A stretch of 64,000 nt of DNA, taken from NCBI RefSeq assembly GCF_024391045.1, contig NZ_JANFCZ010000024.1, positions 1-64,000 of the forward strand. Reading direction: 5' to 3'. This DNA comes from Pseudarthrobacter sulfonivorans. Lineage in GTDB: Bacteria; Actinomycetota; Actinomycetes; Actinomycetales; Micrococcaceae. The notes below the pieces were generated by a model. That model was given only the letters and a program-made list of their open reading frames with translations, was not told the origin of the DNA and ran no database searches. The position numbers and the translations under genes were made by a program. Below, one piece after another: positions 52,467 through 60,448 of the stretch (the first letter of the stretch is position 1; each line of letters begins with the position of its first letter).

Positions 52467-53819
52467 TCAGGCGAGGCTCTCCCGGGCGTTGCCGTTCTGG
52501 AGCAGGTGGAGGTCCGATTCCGGCTGCGGGTCGCGGCCCAGGCGCATGCCCACGATGGTGATCACAGCGGTGAGGGCGATGTACCCGGCGATCAGGTACC
52601 AGCCGCCGGACGCCGCGCCGTAGAGGGCGGTGAAGATCAGCGGGGCAACGGCGCCGCCGATGACGCCGGCCAGGGTGTAGGCGAGTGAGCTGCCGGCGTA
52701 GCGGAGGCGGGCCGGGAACTGTTCGGTGATGAAGGCCGCCTGCGGGCCGTACATAAAGGCGTGCAGGGCCAGGCCGATCACCGTGCCGATGGTCAGCATC
52801 AGCACGGACTTGCCCTGGATCATCAGGAAGAACAGCGGGATGTACACTGCGGTGGCCGCGGCCGCGATGCCGTACACCCAGCGGCGGTTGAAGCGGTCGG
52901 TCAGGGCGCCGGCGGCCGGGATGAGGAAGAGCTGGAACGCGGAGCCGATGAGGATGGCGGCCAGCACGTTGCCGGTGGTCATGCCGAGTTCCTTGGTGGC
53001 GTAGACGGCCACGAACACGGTGAACAGTGCGTAGAGGACGTCCGGGCAGAGACGGGAGAGGGCCGCGGAAATCAGGGCCTTGGGTTCGGTGGTGAAGACT
53101 TCCTTGATGGGTGCCTTGGGACGCTCGCCGTGGGCCTGGATGGCTTTGAAGACCGGGGTCTCCTCGAGTCGGAGTCGGATCAGGAGGCCGAAGCCCACCA
53201 GGATTGCCGAGGCGAGGAAGGCCACGCGCCAGCCCCAGGAGAGGAACGCTTCGGTGCTGAGCGTGGCGGCCAGTATGGCCAGGACGCCGTTGGCCATCAG
53301 GTTGCCGGCCGGCGGGCCGATCTGGGCAGCGGAGGACCAGAAGCCGCGCTTGTTGGGGTCGCCGAATTCGCTGGAGAGCAGCACCGCACCGCCCCACTCG
53401 CCGCCGACGCCGATCCCCTGCGCCAGGCGCAGCAGCACCAGGATGACGGGGGCCGCGACGCCGATGACGGAGTAATCGGGCAGCGCACCGATCAGGACGG
53501 TGGCGAGGCCGATCAGCACCAGGGTGAAGACGAGGACGTATTTGCGGCCCACTTTGTCGCCCAGGCGGCCGAAGATCACGCCGCCGATGGGACGGGCCAG
53601 GTAGCCCACCGCGAAGGCCGAGAAGGAGAGGAGGAGCCCGACGAACTCATCGTTGGACGGGAAGAAGATTTTCGGGAAAACGAGGGCAGAGGCCACAGAG
53701 TAGATGGCGAAGTCGTAGTACTCGAGCGAGGTGCCGGTGAGGCTGGCGACGTATGCCTTGAGGGCGCCGGCCGGCGGCTTCCTCGCCGCCGTCTTGGCGG
53801 CCTTGTTGGTGCTGGTCAT
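52467..53819 (-). CDS. MFS transporter, metabolite:H+ symporter (MHS) type
   Basis: This 450-residue permease has 12 helices and MHS signatures: TSLEYYDFAIYSVASALVFP at TM1, GRLGDKVGRKYVL in loop 2-3, LRLAQGIGVGGEWGGAVLLS at TM4. The family carries organic acids and osmolytes (citrate, ketoglutarate, proline/betaine, shikimate). It lies inside the pxp-like operon between the LamB/YcsF gene and the KipI-KipA gene, so it likely imports the substrate, for example pyroglutamate or another lactam/amide. Confidence 0.87.
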   Translation of the reverse strand: MTSTNKAAKTAARKPPAGALKAYVASLTGTSLEYYDFAIYSVASALVFPKIFFPSNDEFVGLLLSFSAFAVGYLARPIGGVIFGRLGDKVGRKYVLVFTLVLIGLATVLIGALPDYSVIGVAAPVILVLLRLAQGIGVGGEWGGAVLLSSEFGDPNKRGFWSSAAQIGPPAGNLMANGVLAILAATLSTEAFLSWGWRVAFLASAILVGFGLLIRLRLEETPVFKAIQAHGERPKAPIKEVFTTEPKALISAALSRLCPDVLYALFTVFVAVYATKELGMTTGNVLAAILIGSAFQLFLIPAAGALTDRFNRRWVYGIAAAATAVYIPLFFLMIQGKSVLMLTIGTVIGLALHAFMYGPQAAFITEQFPARLRYAGSSLAYTLAGVIGGAVAPLIFTALYGAASGGWYLIAGYIALTAVITIVGMRLGRDPQPESDLHLLQNGNARESLA

Positions 53820-53918
53820 GGGTTTCCTCCGGGGGTGAGGGTGGTGCTTTGAGGGTGGGGCCGGGTTTTGTGTGGGGCCGGTCTGTGAGGCCGAGGGCCG
53901 GGCCGGACCCGGGGCGGG

Positions 53919-54677
53919 CTAGACGAACGCGCCGATGCTGACGCCGGCGTCGCCGAGAGCGGACTTCACCGCAGTGGCCATGGCTACGGCCCCGGGTGAG
54001 TCACCATGCACGCAGATGCTTTCCGCGCGGATCTTCAGGATGGAACCGTCAATGGCCCGCACGGAGCCCTGGATTGCCATCCTTAATACATGCTCCGCCA
54101 CTTCGGCGGTGTCGTGAAGGACCGCCCCGGGGAGTGAGCGGGAAACGAGCGTTCCGTCCGGGTTGTAGGCCCGGTCGGCGAACGCTTCGGTCACCGCCCG
54201 CAGTCCTGCTTTCTCTGCGAGCCGCAGGACTTCCGAGCCGGGCAGGCCCATGATGGGCAGGCCGGGATCGACCGCTTTCACGGCGTCGACGACGGCCTGC
54301 GCCTGGGCGGTATGGGTGACGATCGCGTTGTAGAGTCCGCCGTGCGGCTTCACGTACTGGACCCGGGCTCCCTCGGCCGATGCCAGAGCCTGCAGCGCTC
54401 CGATCTGGTAGACGACGTCGTCGGCCAGTTCGGCGGGGCTGATGTCCAGGAAGCGGCGGCCGAAGCCGGCGAGGTCGCGGTACCCGACGTGCGCGCCGAT
54501 GGTGACGCCGGCGGCGGCCGCCTCGCGGCAGGTCCGCCGGATGACGCTGGGATCGCCGGCGTGGAAGCCGCAGGCCACGTTGGCGCTGGAGACCGAGGCG
54601 AACATCGCTGCGTCATCGCCCAGGGTCCAGCGTCCGAAGGATTCGCCGACGTCGCTGTTCAGGTCGATGGTTGTCAT
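53919..54677 (-). CDS. pxpA: LamB/YcsF family protein (5-oxoprolinase subunit A)
   Basis: From ATG 54677 the protein has 252 residues. It starts with [20 protein letters not shown], followed by [20 protein letters not shown] and [20 protein letters not shown], all hallmarks of the family, and ends with [20 protein letters not shown]. With KipI and KipA it forms ATP-dependent 5-oxoprolinase, which opens pyroglutamate to glutamate. It is the first gene of a minus-strand operon divergent from an FCD-type GntR gene, with a 15-bp palindrome between. Confidence 0.9.
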   Translation of the reverse strand: MTTIDLNSDVGESFGRWTLGDDAAMFASVSSANVACGFHAGDPSVIRRTCREAAAAGVTIGAHVGYRDLAGFGRRFLDISPAELADDVVYQIGALQALASAEGARVQYVKPHGGLYNAIVTHTAQAQAVVDAVKAVDPGLPIMGLPGSEVLRLAEKAGLRAVTEAFADRAYNPDGTLVSRSLPGAVLHDTAEVAEHVLRMAIQGSVRAIDGSILKIRAESICVHGDSPGAVAMATAVKSALGDAGVSIGAFV

Positions 54678-54728
54678 TTGTGATCCCCGTCTCATTGAGT
54701 GGTTCTACTAGGATGCACTAAATTTAGC

Positions 54729-54743
54729 GATTGTTCAACAATC
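54729..54743. promoter_or_regulatory. Candidate GntR (FCD) operator
   Basis: gattgtt-c-aacaatc is a perfect 15-bp palindrome between the divergent pxpA and GntR genes, 51 bp from the pxpA start and 40 bp from the GntR start. Operators of the FadR/FCD type are often short TTGT/ACAA dyads. Confidence 0.55.
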
Positions 54744-54783
54744 CTTCGATTCAACGATGTGACGATCGTGTAAATTCTCGAGT

Positions 54784-55476
54784 ATGGCCACAACAGAACC
54801 CACCGTCCGCAGCGCACCCGGCCGCCTTCGCGTGGCCGTTCCGTCCGTGGCGGAACGGGTGGCTTCTGAACTCCGCCTGCAGCTGGCCGAGGGTGCCCTG
54901 CTTCCCGGCGCGCGGCTCACCGAATCCACCATTGCGGAGGACCTGGGCGTTTCCCGGAACACCGTGCGCGAGGCCTTTGCCGAACTTGCCAGCGAACGGC
55001 TGGTGGTCCGCCATCCCAACCGGGGCGTCTTTGTGGCGAGCCTGGGGGCGGGCGACATCCACGACGTATATACAGTGCGCCGCGCCATCGAAGTCAGCTC
55101 GTTGCGGGCTGGCGGCACGCCTGAGGGCGTCGCCGCAGTCCGGGCCGCGGTGGAGGAAGGCAGGCGTGCCGCCGCGGCCGGTGACGAGGAGGCGCTGGGT
55201 ACCGCCAATCAGCATTTCCACGGCGCCATCGTTGCCCTGGCCGGAAGCCGGCGGCTGAACAGCATGATGGCCCAGGTGCTGGCCGAGATGCGGCTCTTCT
55301 TCCACAAAGCCACCGTGGATGCGCACTTCTACCAGCATTATCTGAGGGACAACGAAGAGATCTGCGAGGCACTGGAAGCCGGCGAACTGGACCGGGCCGC
55401 AGACCTGATGCTGGCCTATCTGGACCGTTCCGAAGACAAGATGGCTGACGTGCACGGGGAGGGCGGTTTGGAGTGA
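54784..55476 (+). CDS. GntR family regulator, FCD (FadR) subfamily
   Basis: This 230-residue regulator has the GntR winged helix at about residues 18-85 (SVAERVASELRLQLAEGALL, AEDLGVSRNTVREAFAELAS, HPNRGVFVA) and an all-helical FCD ligand domain at 95-222 with metal-binding-type histidines (NQHFHGAIVALAGS). It is divergent from pxpA and probably represses the pxp-like operon in the absence of an organic-acid ligand. Confidence 0.9.
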   Translation: MATTEPTVRSAPGRLRVAVPSVAERVASELRLQLAEGALLPGARLTESTIAEDLGVSRNTVREAFAELASERLVVRHPNRGVFVASLGAGDIHDVYTVRRAIEVSSLRAGGTPEGVAAVRAAVEEGRRAAAAGDEEALGTANQHFHGAIVALAGSRRLNSMMAQVLAEMRLFFHKATVDAHFYQHYLRDNEEICEALEAGELDRAADLMLAYLDRSEDKMADVHGEGGLE

Positions 55477-55493
55477 GCCGATAGGCTGGGCGG

Positions 55494-55829
55494 ATGAAAC
55501 GCCGCCTTGCCGCCCTGTCCGCCGTCCCCCTGATTCTCTTCATTGCCGGCTGTGGATCAGTCCAGGACGTCGCCCGGAACGCCGCGAATGACGCAGCTTC
55601 CAAGGTAGCCACCGCCGCCACCGACGAGGTCCGCAAGCAGGTCTGCACCGTGGTGGAGGATGGGCTGGTCAGCGCTTCGGACAAAGCCCTGCTGGGCGGC
55701 CTGGTCTCCGCAGCGGACGCCGCCGGGGTGCCGGCGGAAATTACGACGCCGCTGGGCGAGATCGCGGAAGCCGGCGACCAGGTGCCGGCTGGCTCAGTCG
55801 ACGCGCTGACGGAGGCGTGCGCGGCTTAG
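55494..55829 (+). CDS. Small lipoprotein of unknown function
   Basis: This 111-residue protein has a short lipoprotein signal: basic MKRR, hydrophobic AALSAVPLILF and lipobox IAGC (Cys 20). The mature part is Ala/Val-rich and helical with two further cysteines (CTVVEDG and TEACAA), which could form a disulfide. It begins 17 bp after the GntR stop on the same strand. No family is recognised. Confidence 0.65.
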   Translation: MKRRLAALSAVPLILFIAGCGSVQDVARNAANDAASKVATAATDEVRKQVCTVVEDGLVSASDKALLGGLVSAADAAGVPAEITTPLGEIAEAGDQVPAGSVDALTEACAA

Positions 55830-55965
55830 GTTTTGGCCGCGGGATGCAGCCCGGGATGGCTCCGCTCCAGGCGAGCATTTGCGCCATGCGGACGTTCAGT
55901 AACGCGAGTCCGAAGCGGGCCTGGTCTTATACCCACGTCTTTGTTGTGATATGCCGGGAGGTGCT

Positions 55966-55995
55966 GAAGGCGGGCTGAGAGCTCAGCCCGCCTTC
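55966..55995 (-). terminator. Terminator after the MatC-like carrier gene
   Basis: A 14-bp stem (55966-55979 with 55982-55995), with a few central bases opening as the loop, 16 bp beyond the carrier stop on the minus strand. Confidence 0.65.
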
Positions 55996-56010
55996 TGTTG
56001 GTATTCGGGA

Positions 56011-57282
56011 TTAGATCACTACGAACAGGAGCCAGGCGAGCAGGGGTGCCGCCACGATCATGGACATGCCCCAGATCATCATGCCGCGGAAGGTCTTTTC
56101 GCGTTTTTCTTCCTCGGTGTTGGCGATGACGAGTGCGCCACCGGTGGAGAAGGGACTGGAGTCCACAGCCGATGCTGCGATGCAGAGCGCGATCACGAAG
56201 CCCAGGACACCGACGGAGCCAGTGACAAGCAATGGGGCTGCGAGGGGGACCAGGACGACGAACATGGCGTTGGTGGAGGCGAAGGCTGATACGACGCCGG
56301 CCACTACGAGCATCATGAGTGCGGCGAGCAATGGCGTGCCGATGCCGGCGACGGAGTTGGCGAGTTCTTTGATGACGCCTGCGGTTTCAAGCATGCTGAT
56401 GTAGGTGACGATTCCGCCGATCAGCAGGATGACGTTCCAGCCGATGTGGCCGAGGGCTTCCTTGGTGTGTTGCGGGTACAGGGCGGAGAGAATCACGGCT
56501 GCGGCGAGGGCGAGGAATCCGACGTCGAGTTTGAAGCCCAGGGCGCCGACCAGGACGCTGACCATGAGCACCACGGTGGCAATTTTCTGGCCCGTCCAGG
56601 TGGCGGTTTTGGTGATGGTTGCGGTGCCGCCGCCGAGGTATGAGGTGGTGGCGTCCGCGGTGTCTTGCTCGCGTCCGCGGCGCATCAGTTCGGGTCCCCC
56701 CAACAGAATGAACGCGACCGCGTTGATGACAACGTTGGCGATGAAGGTCCAGAGGAAGAGCTGACCGGCGTCCACGGAGACGCCCACTTTTGCCAGGACG
56801 CCGTTGACGATGTTGTAGTACACGGCGATGGGGGAAAATCCGCCGGCGTTGGTGCCGTTGATGATGCAAAGGCCGACCAGCAGCGGGTTGATCCTGTAGC
56901 GCTGGGCGAAGGCGAGGCCCACGGGGATAAGAATGGCGTTGGTGGCTGCAGACAGCGCCCCGGATCCGGTGATGATGGCGGCGAGGATGAAGAAGACCCA
57001 CGGGACGAGGGCAACCCGCCCCCGCACTGCCCCGACAGCGCCTCCGACGATTTGGTCGATGGTGCCGTTGGCCCGTGCCATGCCAAAGAGATAGGTCACG
57101 CCCAGCAGGGTGATCAGGAGGCTGCCCGGAAAGCCGGCGGCGATGTCGGAGGCCGTCTGGCCGAAATAGAGTACGCCGAGCAGGAAGGCAACAACCAGGG
57201 CGACGGCGCCCATATTGATGTTGCGCCACATAGAGAGGCCGAAGATGAGGACAAGGCCGGAAACGGCCACGAGTTCTTGCAT
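56011..57282 (-). CDS. MatC-N type / SLC13-like carboxylate transporter
   Basis: This 423-residue protein has about 11-12 helices. Its N-terminal half (GLSMWRNINMGAVALVVAFL, DIAAGFPGSLLITLLGVTYL, FGMARANGTIDQIV) matches the MatC N-terminal family of malonate/dicarboxylate carriers; conserved NAILIPVGLAF and CIINGTNAGGFSPIAVYYN follow. It should import a small carboxylate. The upstream GntR gene ends 3 bp before its start on the same strand, so the two form one transcript. The neighbouring catabolic genes suggest a sugar acid as substrate. Confidence 0.83.
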   Translation of the reverse strand: MQELVAVSGLVLIFGLSMWRNINMGAVALVVAFLLGVLYFGQTASDIAAGFPGSLLITLLGVTYLFGMARANGTIDQIVGGAVGAVRGRVALVPWVFFILAAIITGSGALSAATNAILIPVGLAFAQRYRINPLLVGLCIINGTNAGGFSPIAVYYNIVNGVLAKVGVSVDAGQLFLWTFIANVVINAVAFILLGGPELMRRGREQDTADATTSYLGGGTATITKTATWTGQKIATVVLMVSVLVGALGFKLDVGFLALAAAVILSALYPQHTKEALGHIGWNVILLIGGIVTYISMLETAGVIKELANSVAGIGTPLLAALMMLVVAGVVSAFASTNAMFVVLVPLAAPLLVTGSVGVLGFVIALCIAASAVDSSPFSTGGALVIANTEEEKREKTFRGMMIWGMSMIVAAPLLAWLLFVVI

Positions 57283-57285
57283 GGC

Positions 57286-58032
57286 TTAGTTGATCTCCAC
57301 TTGGTATCGGAATGATGACGCCAGCCCATAGGACTCGCGGTACTCGGCGACGTCGCCGGTGTGGGTTCGTGCGGTGCGGTTGATTTTGACGAGGGGGTCC
57401 CCGACTTTGCAGTTCAAAAGTGCGGCCTGCCCGTCTGCTGCCTGGGTGACCGAAAGTTCCTCGGTTGCCGAGCCGATGATGACGCCGATCCGGTTTTCGT
57501 ATTCCGGATACAGCAGGCTGCCGAGCTCATTGAGATTAACGTCAGCGATCGGCTGAAACTGCGGCAGCGGGAGCCAGATGTCTTCGACCAGGAAGGGAGT
57601 GTCCTTCCACAAACGAAGACGGTGAAGGTGCAGGACGGGGGAATGTTCCTGGACCTTCAGGGCGGCGGCGACGTGGGCGGGTGCGTCCTGCGTGGTCCGT
57701 TCGAGAATGCGGCTGCCGGGGGCCTGTCCGGCTCCGCCCTGCATCCGGAAGAAACGGAACAGGGAGTGCTGGAATGTAGCCCGACGAACATACGTGCCCC
57801 GTCCCTGGTGGCGTTCCAGGATCCCGTCAGCGGCGAGCTCCGCAAGGACGCGCCGCAGCGTGCCCACGGAAATGCCGTACTCCTCAGCCAGCGCCGGCTC
57901 AGGAGGAAGTGGGGTGGCACTCCCCCATTCATTGGCGCGTACCCGCCGGATCAGATCATCCTTTACCCGGGCGTGAAGCGGCAGGCGCTGGTCGGTATGA
58001 GCCAAAGCCGGCGAGCTGGAAGGTTGTGTCAT
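57286..58032 (-). CDS. GntR family regulator, HutC/UTRA subfamily
   Basis: This 248-residue regulator has a GntR winged helix at about residues 17-85 (PLHARVKDDLIRRVRANEWG, EYGISVGTLRRVLAELAADG, RHQGRGTYV) and a UTRA effector domain at 105-245 (LKVQEHSPVLHLHRLRLWKD). It is cotranscribed with the MatC-like carrier and divergent from an amidohydrolase gene; a 26-bp inverted repeat with a HutC-type TCTAGT centre lies in the 75 bp between. Confidence 0.9.
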   Translation of the reverse strand: MTQPSSSPALAHTDQRLPLHARVKDDLIRRVRANEWGSATPLPPEPALAEEYGISVGTLRRVLAELAADGILERHQGRGTYVRRATFQHSLFRFFRMQGGAGQAPGSRILERTTQDAPAHVAAALKVQEHSPVLHLHRLRLWKDTPFLVEDIWLPLPQFQPIADVNLNELGSLLYPEYENRIGVIIGSATEELSVTQAADGQAALLNCKVGDPLVKINRTARTHTGDVAEYRESYGLASSFRYQVEIN

Positions 58033-58054
58033 GCCTCACAGCCTAGAACAGATT

Positions 58055-58080
58055 CCTTTATAGGTCTAGTCCTATAAAGG
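58055..58080. promoter_or_regulatory. HutC-type operator between GntR and amidohydrolase genes
   Basis: Arms cctttatagg (58055-58064) and cctataaagg (58071-58080) are exact inverted repeats around tctagt. The core AGGTCTAGTCCT is close to the known HutC/DasR-type consensus TGGTCTAGACCA. It would cover promoters of both divergent genes. Confidence 0.75.
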
Positions 58081-58107
58081 TTTATCACTTTCGAGTATGG
58101 TGGGACC

Positions 58108-58992
58108 ATGAATGGAAATGGGTTCCCGCTGGTTGATACGCACGCGCATGTTTTTCATCCACGGCTTCGGGTAGCCAAGGGCGCACGGTATATCCCGGAC
58201 TACGAGGCGAGGTTGGACCAGTACCTGAACGTCCTTGCCACCAACGGGGTGGGCCGCGGCGTGCTCGTTCAGCCAAGCTTCCTGGGCACTGACAACAGTT
58301 ACCTTCTGGCCGGTCTTGCCGCCGCTCCGGACACCCTTCGCGGAGTGATCGTTGTAGCCACTGACGATCTCCGGCGCGAACTTTCCCACGAGAAGGTGCG
58401 CATTCTGCACGAAAGCGGTGTGCGGGGAATCCGATTAAACCTTATCGGCCGACCCGTTCCCGACCTCTTCTCCGCAGCGTGGACGGCGGCCGGTTCGGTG
58501 TTGGCAGCCCGAGGTTGGCACGTAGAAATTCAAGCCTCAGGGCACCAGTGGCTCGACCTCGCCCCCGCCCTGACTGCATGGCCGACGAGACTGGTCATCG
58601 ATCACCTCGGACTGCCCCAAAGTCGACATCCGGAAGCCACCGAGGCCGTGCTGAACCTGGCCGGGAAGAATAACACCTGGGTGAAGGTCTCCGCCCCGTA
58701 CAGATCTTCCCATGAACAGGCGGCGGTGATGTTCTCCCGGCTGCTGGATCAGGGCTCGCACGACCGCCTCGTGTTCGGCAGCGACTGGCCGTTCACCCGC
58801 CATGAAGAGAACACCTACCAGGAACTCATGGTCTGGGCCAGAACCCTGGCAGGGGAAGAACAGCTCAACCGCATGATGACCATTAATCCCTACACACTCC
58901 TCGAATGGCCGGAACCATCCCACAACACCGCGACCGCGCAGGTGTGCTCAAGCGCTCCAACTGGACACGACGAGTATCGAGACATGGACTGA
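58108..58992 (+). CDS. COG3618 amidohydrolase (lactonase-like TIM-barrel hydrolase)
   Basis: This 294-residue metal-dependent hydrolase has VDTHAHVFHPRL at the N-terminus, GIRLNLIGRP, VEIQASGHQW, VIDHLGLPQ and the terminal FGSDWPFTRHEE with the metal-site Asp. These are the landmarks of the family containing 2-pyrone-4,6-dicarboxylate lactonase and sugar lactonases. Given the RuBisCO-like protein, DUF1537 kinase and sugar-acid-type carrier nearby, a sugar lactone substrate is plausible. The last ~25 residues (after LLEWPEPS) are unconserved. Confidence 0.82.
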   Translation: MNGNGFPLVDTHAHVFHPRLRVAKGARYIPDYEARLDQYLNVLATNGVGRGVLVQPSFLGTDNSYLLAGLAAAPDTLRGVIVVATDDLRRELSHEKVRILHESGVRGIRLNLIGRPVPDLFSAAWTAAGSVLAARGWHVEIQASGHQWLDLAPALTAWPTRLVIDHLGLPQSRHPEATEAVLNLAGKNNTWVKVSAPYRSSHEQAAVMFSRLLDQGSHDRLVFGSDWPFTRHEENTYQELMVWARTLAGEEQLNRMMTINPYTLLEWPEPSHNTATAQVCSSAPTGHDEYRDMD

Positions 58993-59312
58993 GGCGACAA
59001 CCCCCTGGCGCCTGCAACTCAGTGAAGAATCTTCGAGTTTCCCAATTGTGCAGCTTCAGACGGGCCGTGAAATTCTGCCACTGACTGCGGAATTTCCCGC
59101 GTAGGCGGCAGGCGATATCGGGGATACTTCGTTGACGTTGAAGACTATCCCGAGGTGTTGCTCGAAGAGCGCCGGTTCGTCCCCCGGGTTCGCCCTAACT
59201 GTGATACTGCTTTAATTCCCGTTATCCCGCACACCAACCTGCGAGCGGGGCCGGAAATTCGCGTTCAATTTGGGGCACACGCAAACCGGACGAGTCGTCC
59301 GCGGGGCCCGCT
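58993..59312. other. 320-bp intergenic stretch with no confident gene
   Basis: No RNA gene or terminator is recognised. On the plus strand a stop-free frame of about 85 codons runs from about 59058 to a stop near 59316 without a good start codon or ribosome site, and with codon use less GC-biased than the neighbours. Confidence 0.35.
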
Positions 59313-60179
59313 TTAGCGCTCACCTCGTTCGAGGTCGGCTAGTTCTGATTCAAGTTGCTGGGTCAGGTTCCGTAGGCGCCGGATGTGCTCTTGGGAGACG
59401 CGCCCGGGCTGGCTGGTGACTTGTGCATCAACGTCGAAGATGGTGTTGGGGCTGTGCCAGACGTTGAACCATTCGAGACCGTGGCCGAGGGCGTCCCGGG
59501 TTACACCTTGGAGCAGGAGCAGTGGTTCCCGGGTGTTGATGTTCAGTTTCCGTGCCAGGTCAGGATCTGAGGATACGGCCTGTACCTGGCGGGGTCCGCC
59601 GGCAGGGTGATAACCGTGGTCGCGCATCAGGCTGAGGAGTGAGGCATTTTCGAGCAGCTCTACGGTGAAGTGGGGGAAGAAGTCGCGCGGGACCCACGTA
59701 CGCATGAAGGCAACGGGAAGATCGTCCAGGTAGCGAACCCGCTCGATTTTCCAGGTGTTGGTGGTATTGAGGGCCTCGATGCCTGCCTGGGGCGGCTCGG
59801 AAGGCTCCACCGCGAGGACGTGAGTTCGCAGGCGCTGGCCGTGCTCGGCAGCCTGTTCATCCAGGCCGCCGGCGCGCTGGACGTGCCGGCGGAGGACGGG
59901 CGTTGCGGCTACTACGCTGCCGCGGCCGCGCTGGCGTCGGATGAGGCCGAGGTCGGCGAGGCCTGACAGGGCCTGGCGGACGACGCTGCGGGAGACACCG
60001 AATTGCCTTTGCAGTTCCTCTTCGGTGGGCAGGGAGGAGCCTGGGGGCAGTGCAAGGTCCACGATCTGCCGGTGCAGGATGTCCCGAATTTGTGCATGGA
60101 GCGGGCCCCCGGCTTCCCGGTTCAGGCCGCCGCTGCGTCCCGTCGGCTCCGCCTCGGGTCCTGCTGGTATCAAACTCAC
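59313..60179 (-). CDS. GntR family regulator, HutC/UTRA subfamily (second)
   Basis: GTG 60179, six bases after GAGGAG, gives 288 residues; an upstream in-frame TTG at 60203 would add eight residues. The GntR winged helix is at about residues 27-95 (GPLHAQIRDILHRQIVDLAL, FGVSRSVVRQALSGLADLGL, RQRGRGSVV), and the UTRA domain follows to about 250 (TNTWKIERVRYLDDLPVAFM). The C-terminal tail is a charged helix. A 25-bp dyad lies about 100 bp upstream, toward the RuBisCO-like gene. Confidence 0.9.
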   Translation of the reverse strand: MSLIPAGPEAEPTGRSGGLNREAGGPLHAQIRDILHRQIVDLALPPGSSLPTEEELQRQFGVSRSVVRQALSGLADLGLIRRQRGRGSVVAATPVLRRHVQRAGGLDEQAAEHGQRLRTHVLAVEPSEPPQAGIEALNTTNTWKIERVRYLDDLPVAFMRTWVPRDFFPHFTVELLENASLLSLMRDHGYHPAGGPRQVQAVSSDPDLARKLNINTREPLLLLQGVTRDALGHGLEWFNVWHSPNTIFDVDAQVTSQPGRVSQEHIRRLRNLTQQLESELADLERGER

Positions 60180-60279
60180 GCTAACTCCTCTGCCGCTGTG
60201 CAAATCTTAGCCCTCCCGCTGCTCCACCATGCCGAGCAAAGACAGGGTCCGGTCTTGACGTGATCTGCGCCACCCATTA

Positions 60280-60304
60280 TTGTACGTATCAAAGGTACGT
60301 ACAA
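60280..60304. promoter_or_regulatory. Inverted-repeat operator between GntR and RuBisCO-like genes
   Basis: Perfect 9-bp arms ttgtacgta (60280-60288) and tacgtacaa (60296-60304) are separated by 7 bp. The site lies between the divergent GntR and RuBisCO-like genes and is a probable binding site for the GntR protein encoded at 59313-60179. Confidence 0.68.
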
Positions 60305-60448
60305 CTTTGGGTTCGAATCACAGCAGACGCCATCGACCCGAAGTGTGAGTCACCTGCTTGAGCCCGCATCGGCGCGTGAGCGAAGTGAAAGAACCTGCAG
60401 GTGACAGTCGGATACGTGAGTTTCAAAACCCCTCGAATTGGAGAATCC

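Noticed and set aside
60401-60448. Extended N-terminus for the RuBisCO-like protein from GTG 60401
   Set aside because: The extra 16 residues have no family match, and ATG 60449 has a good GGAGA ribosome site.
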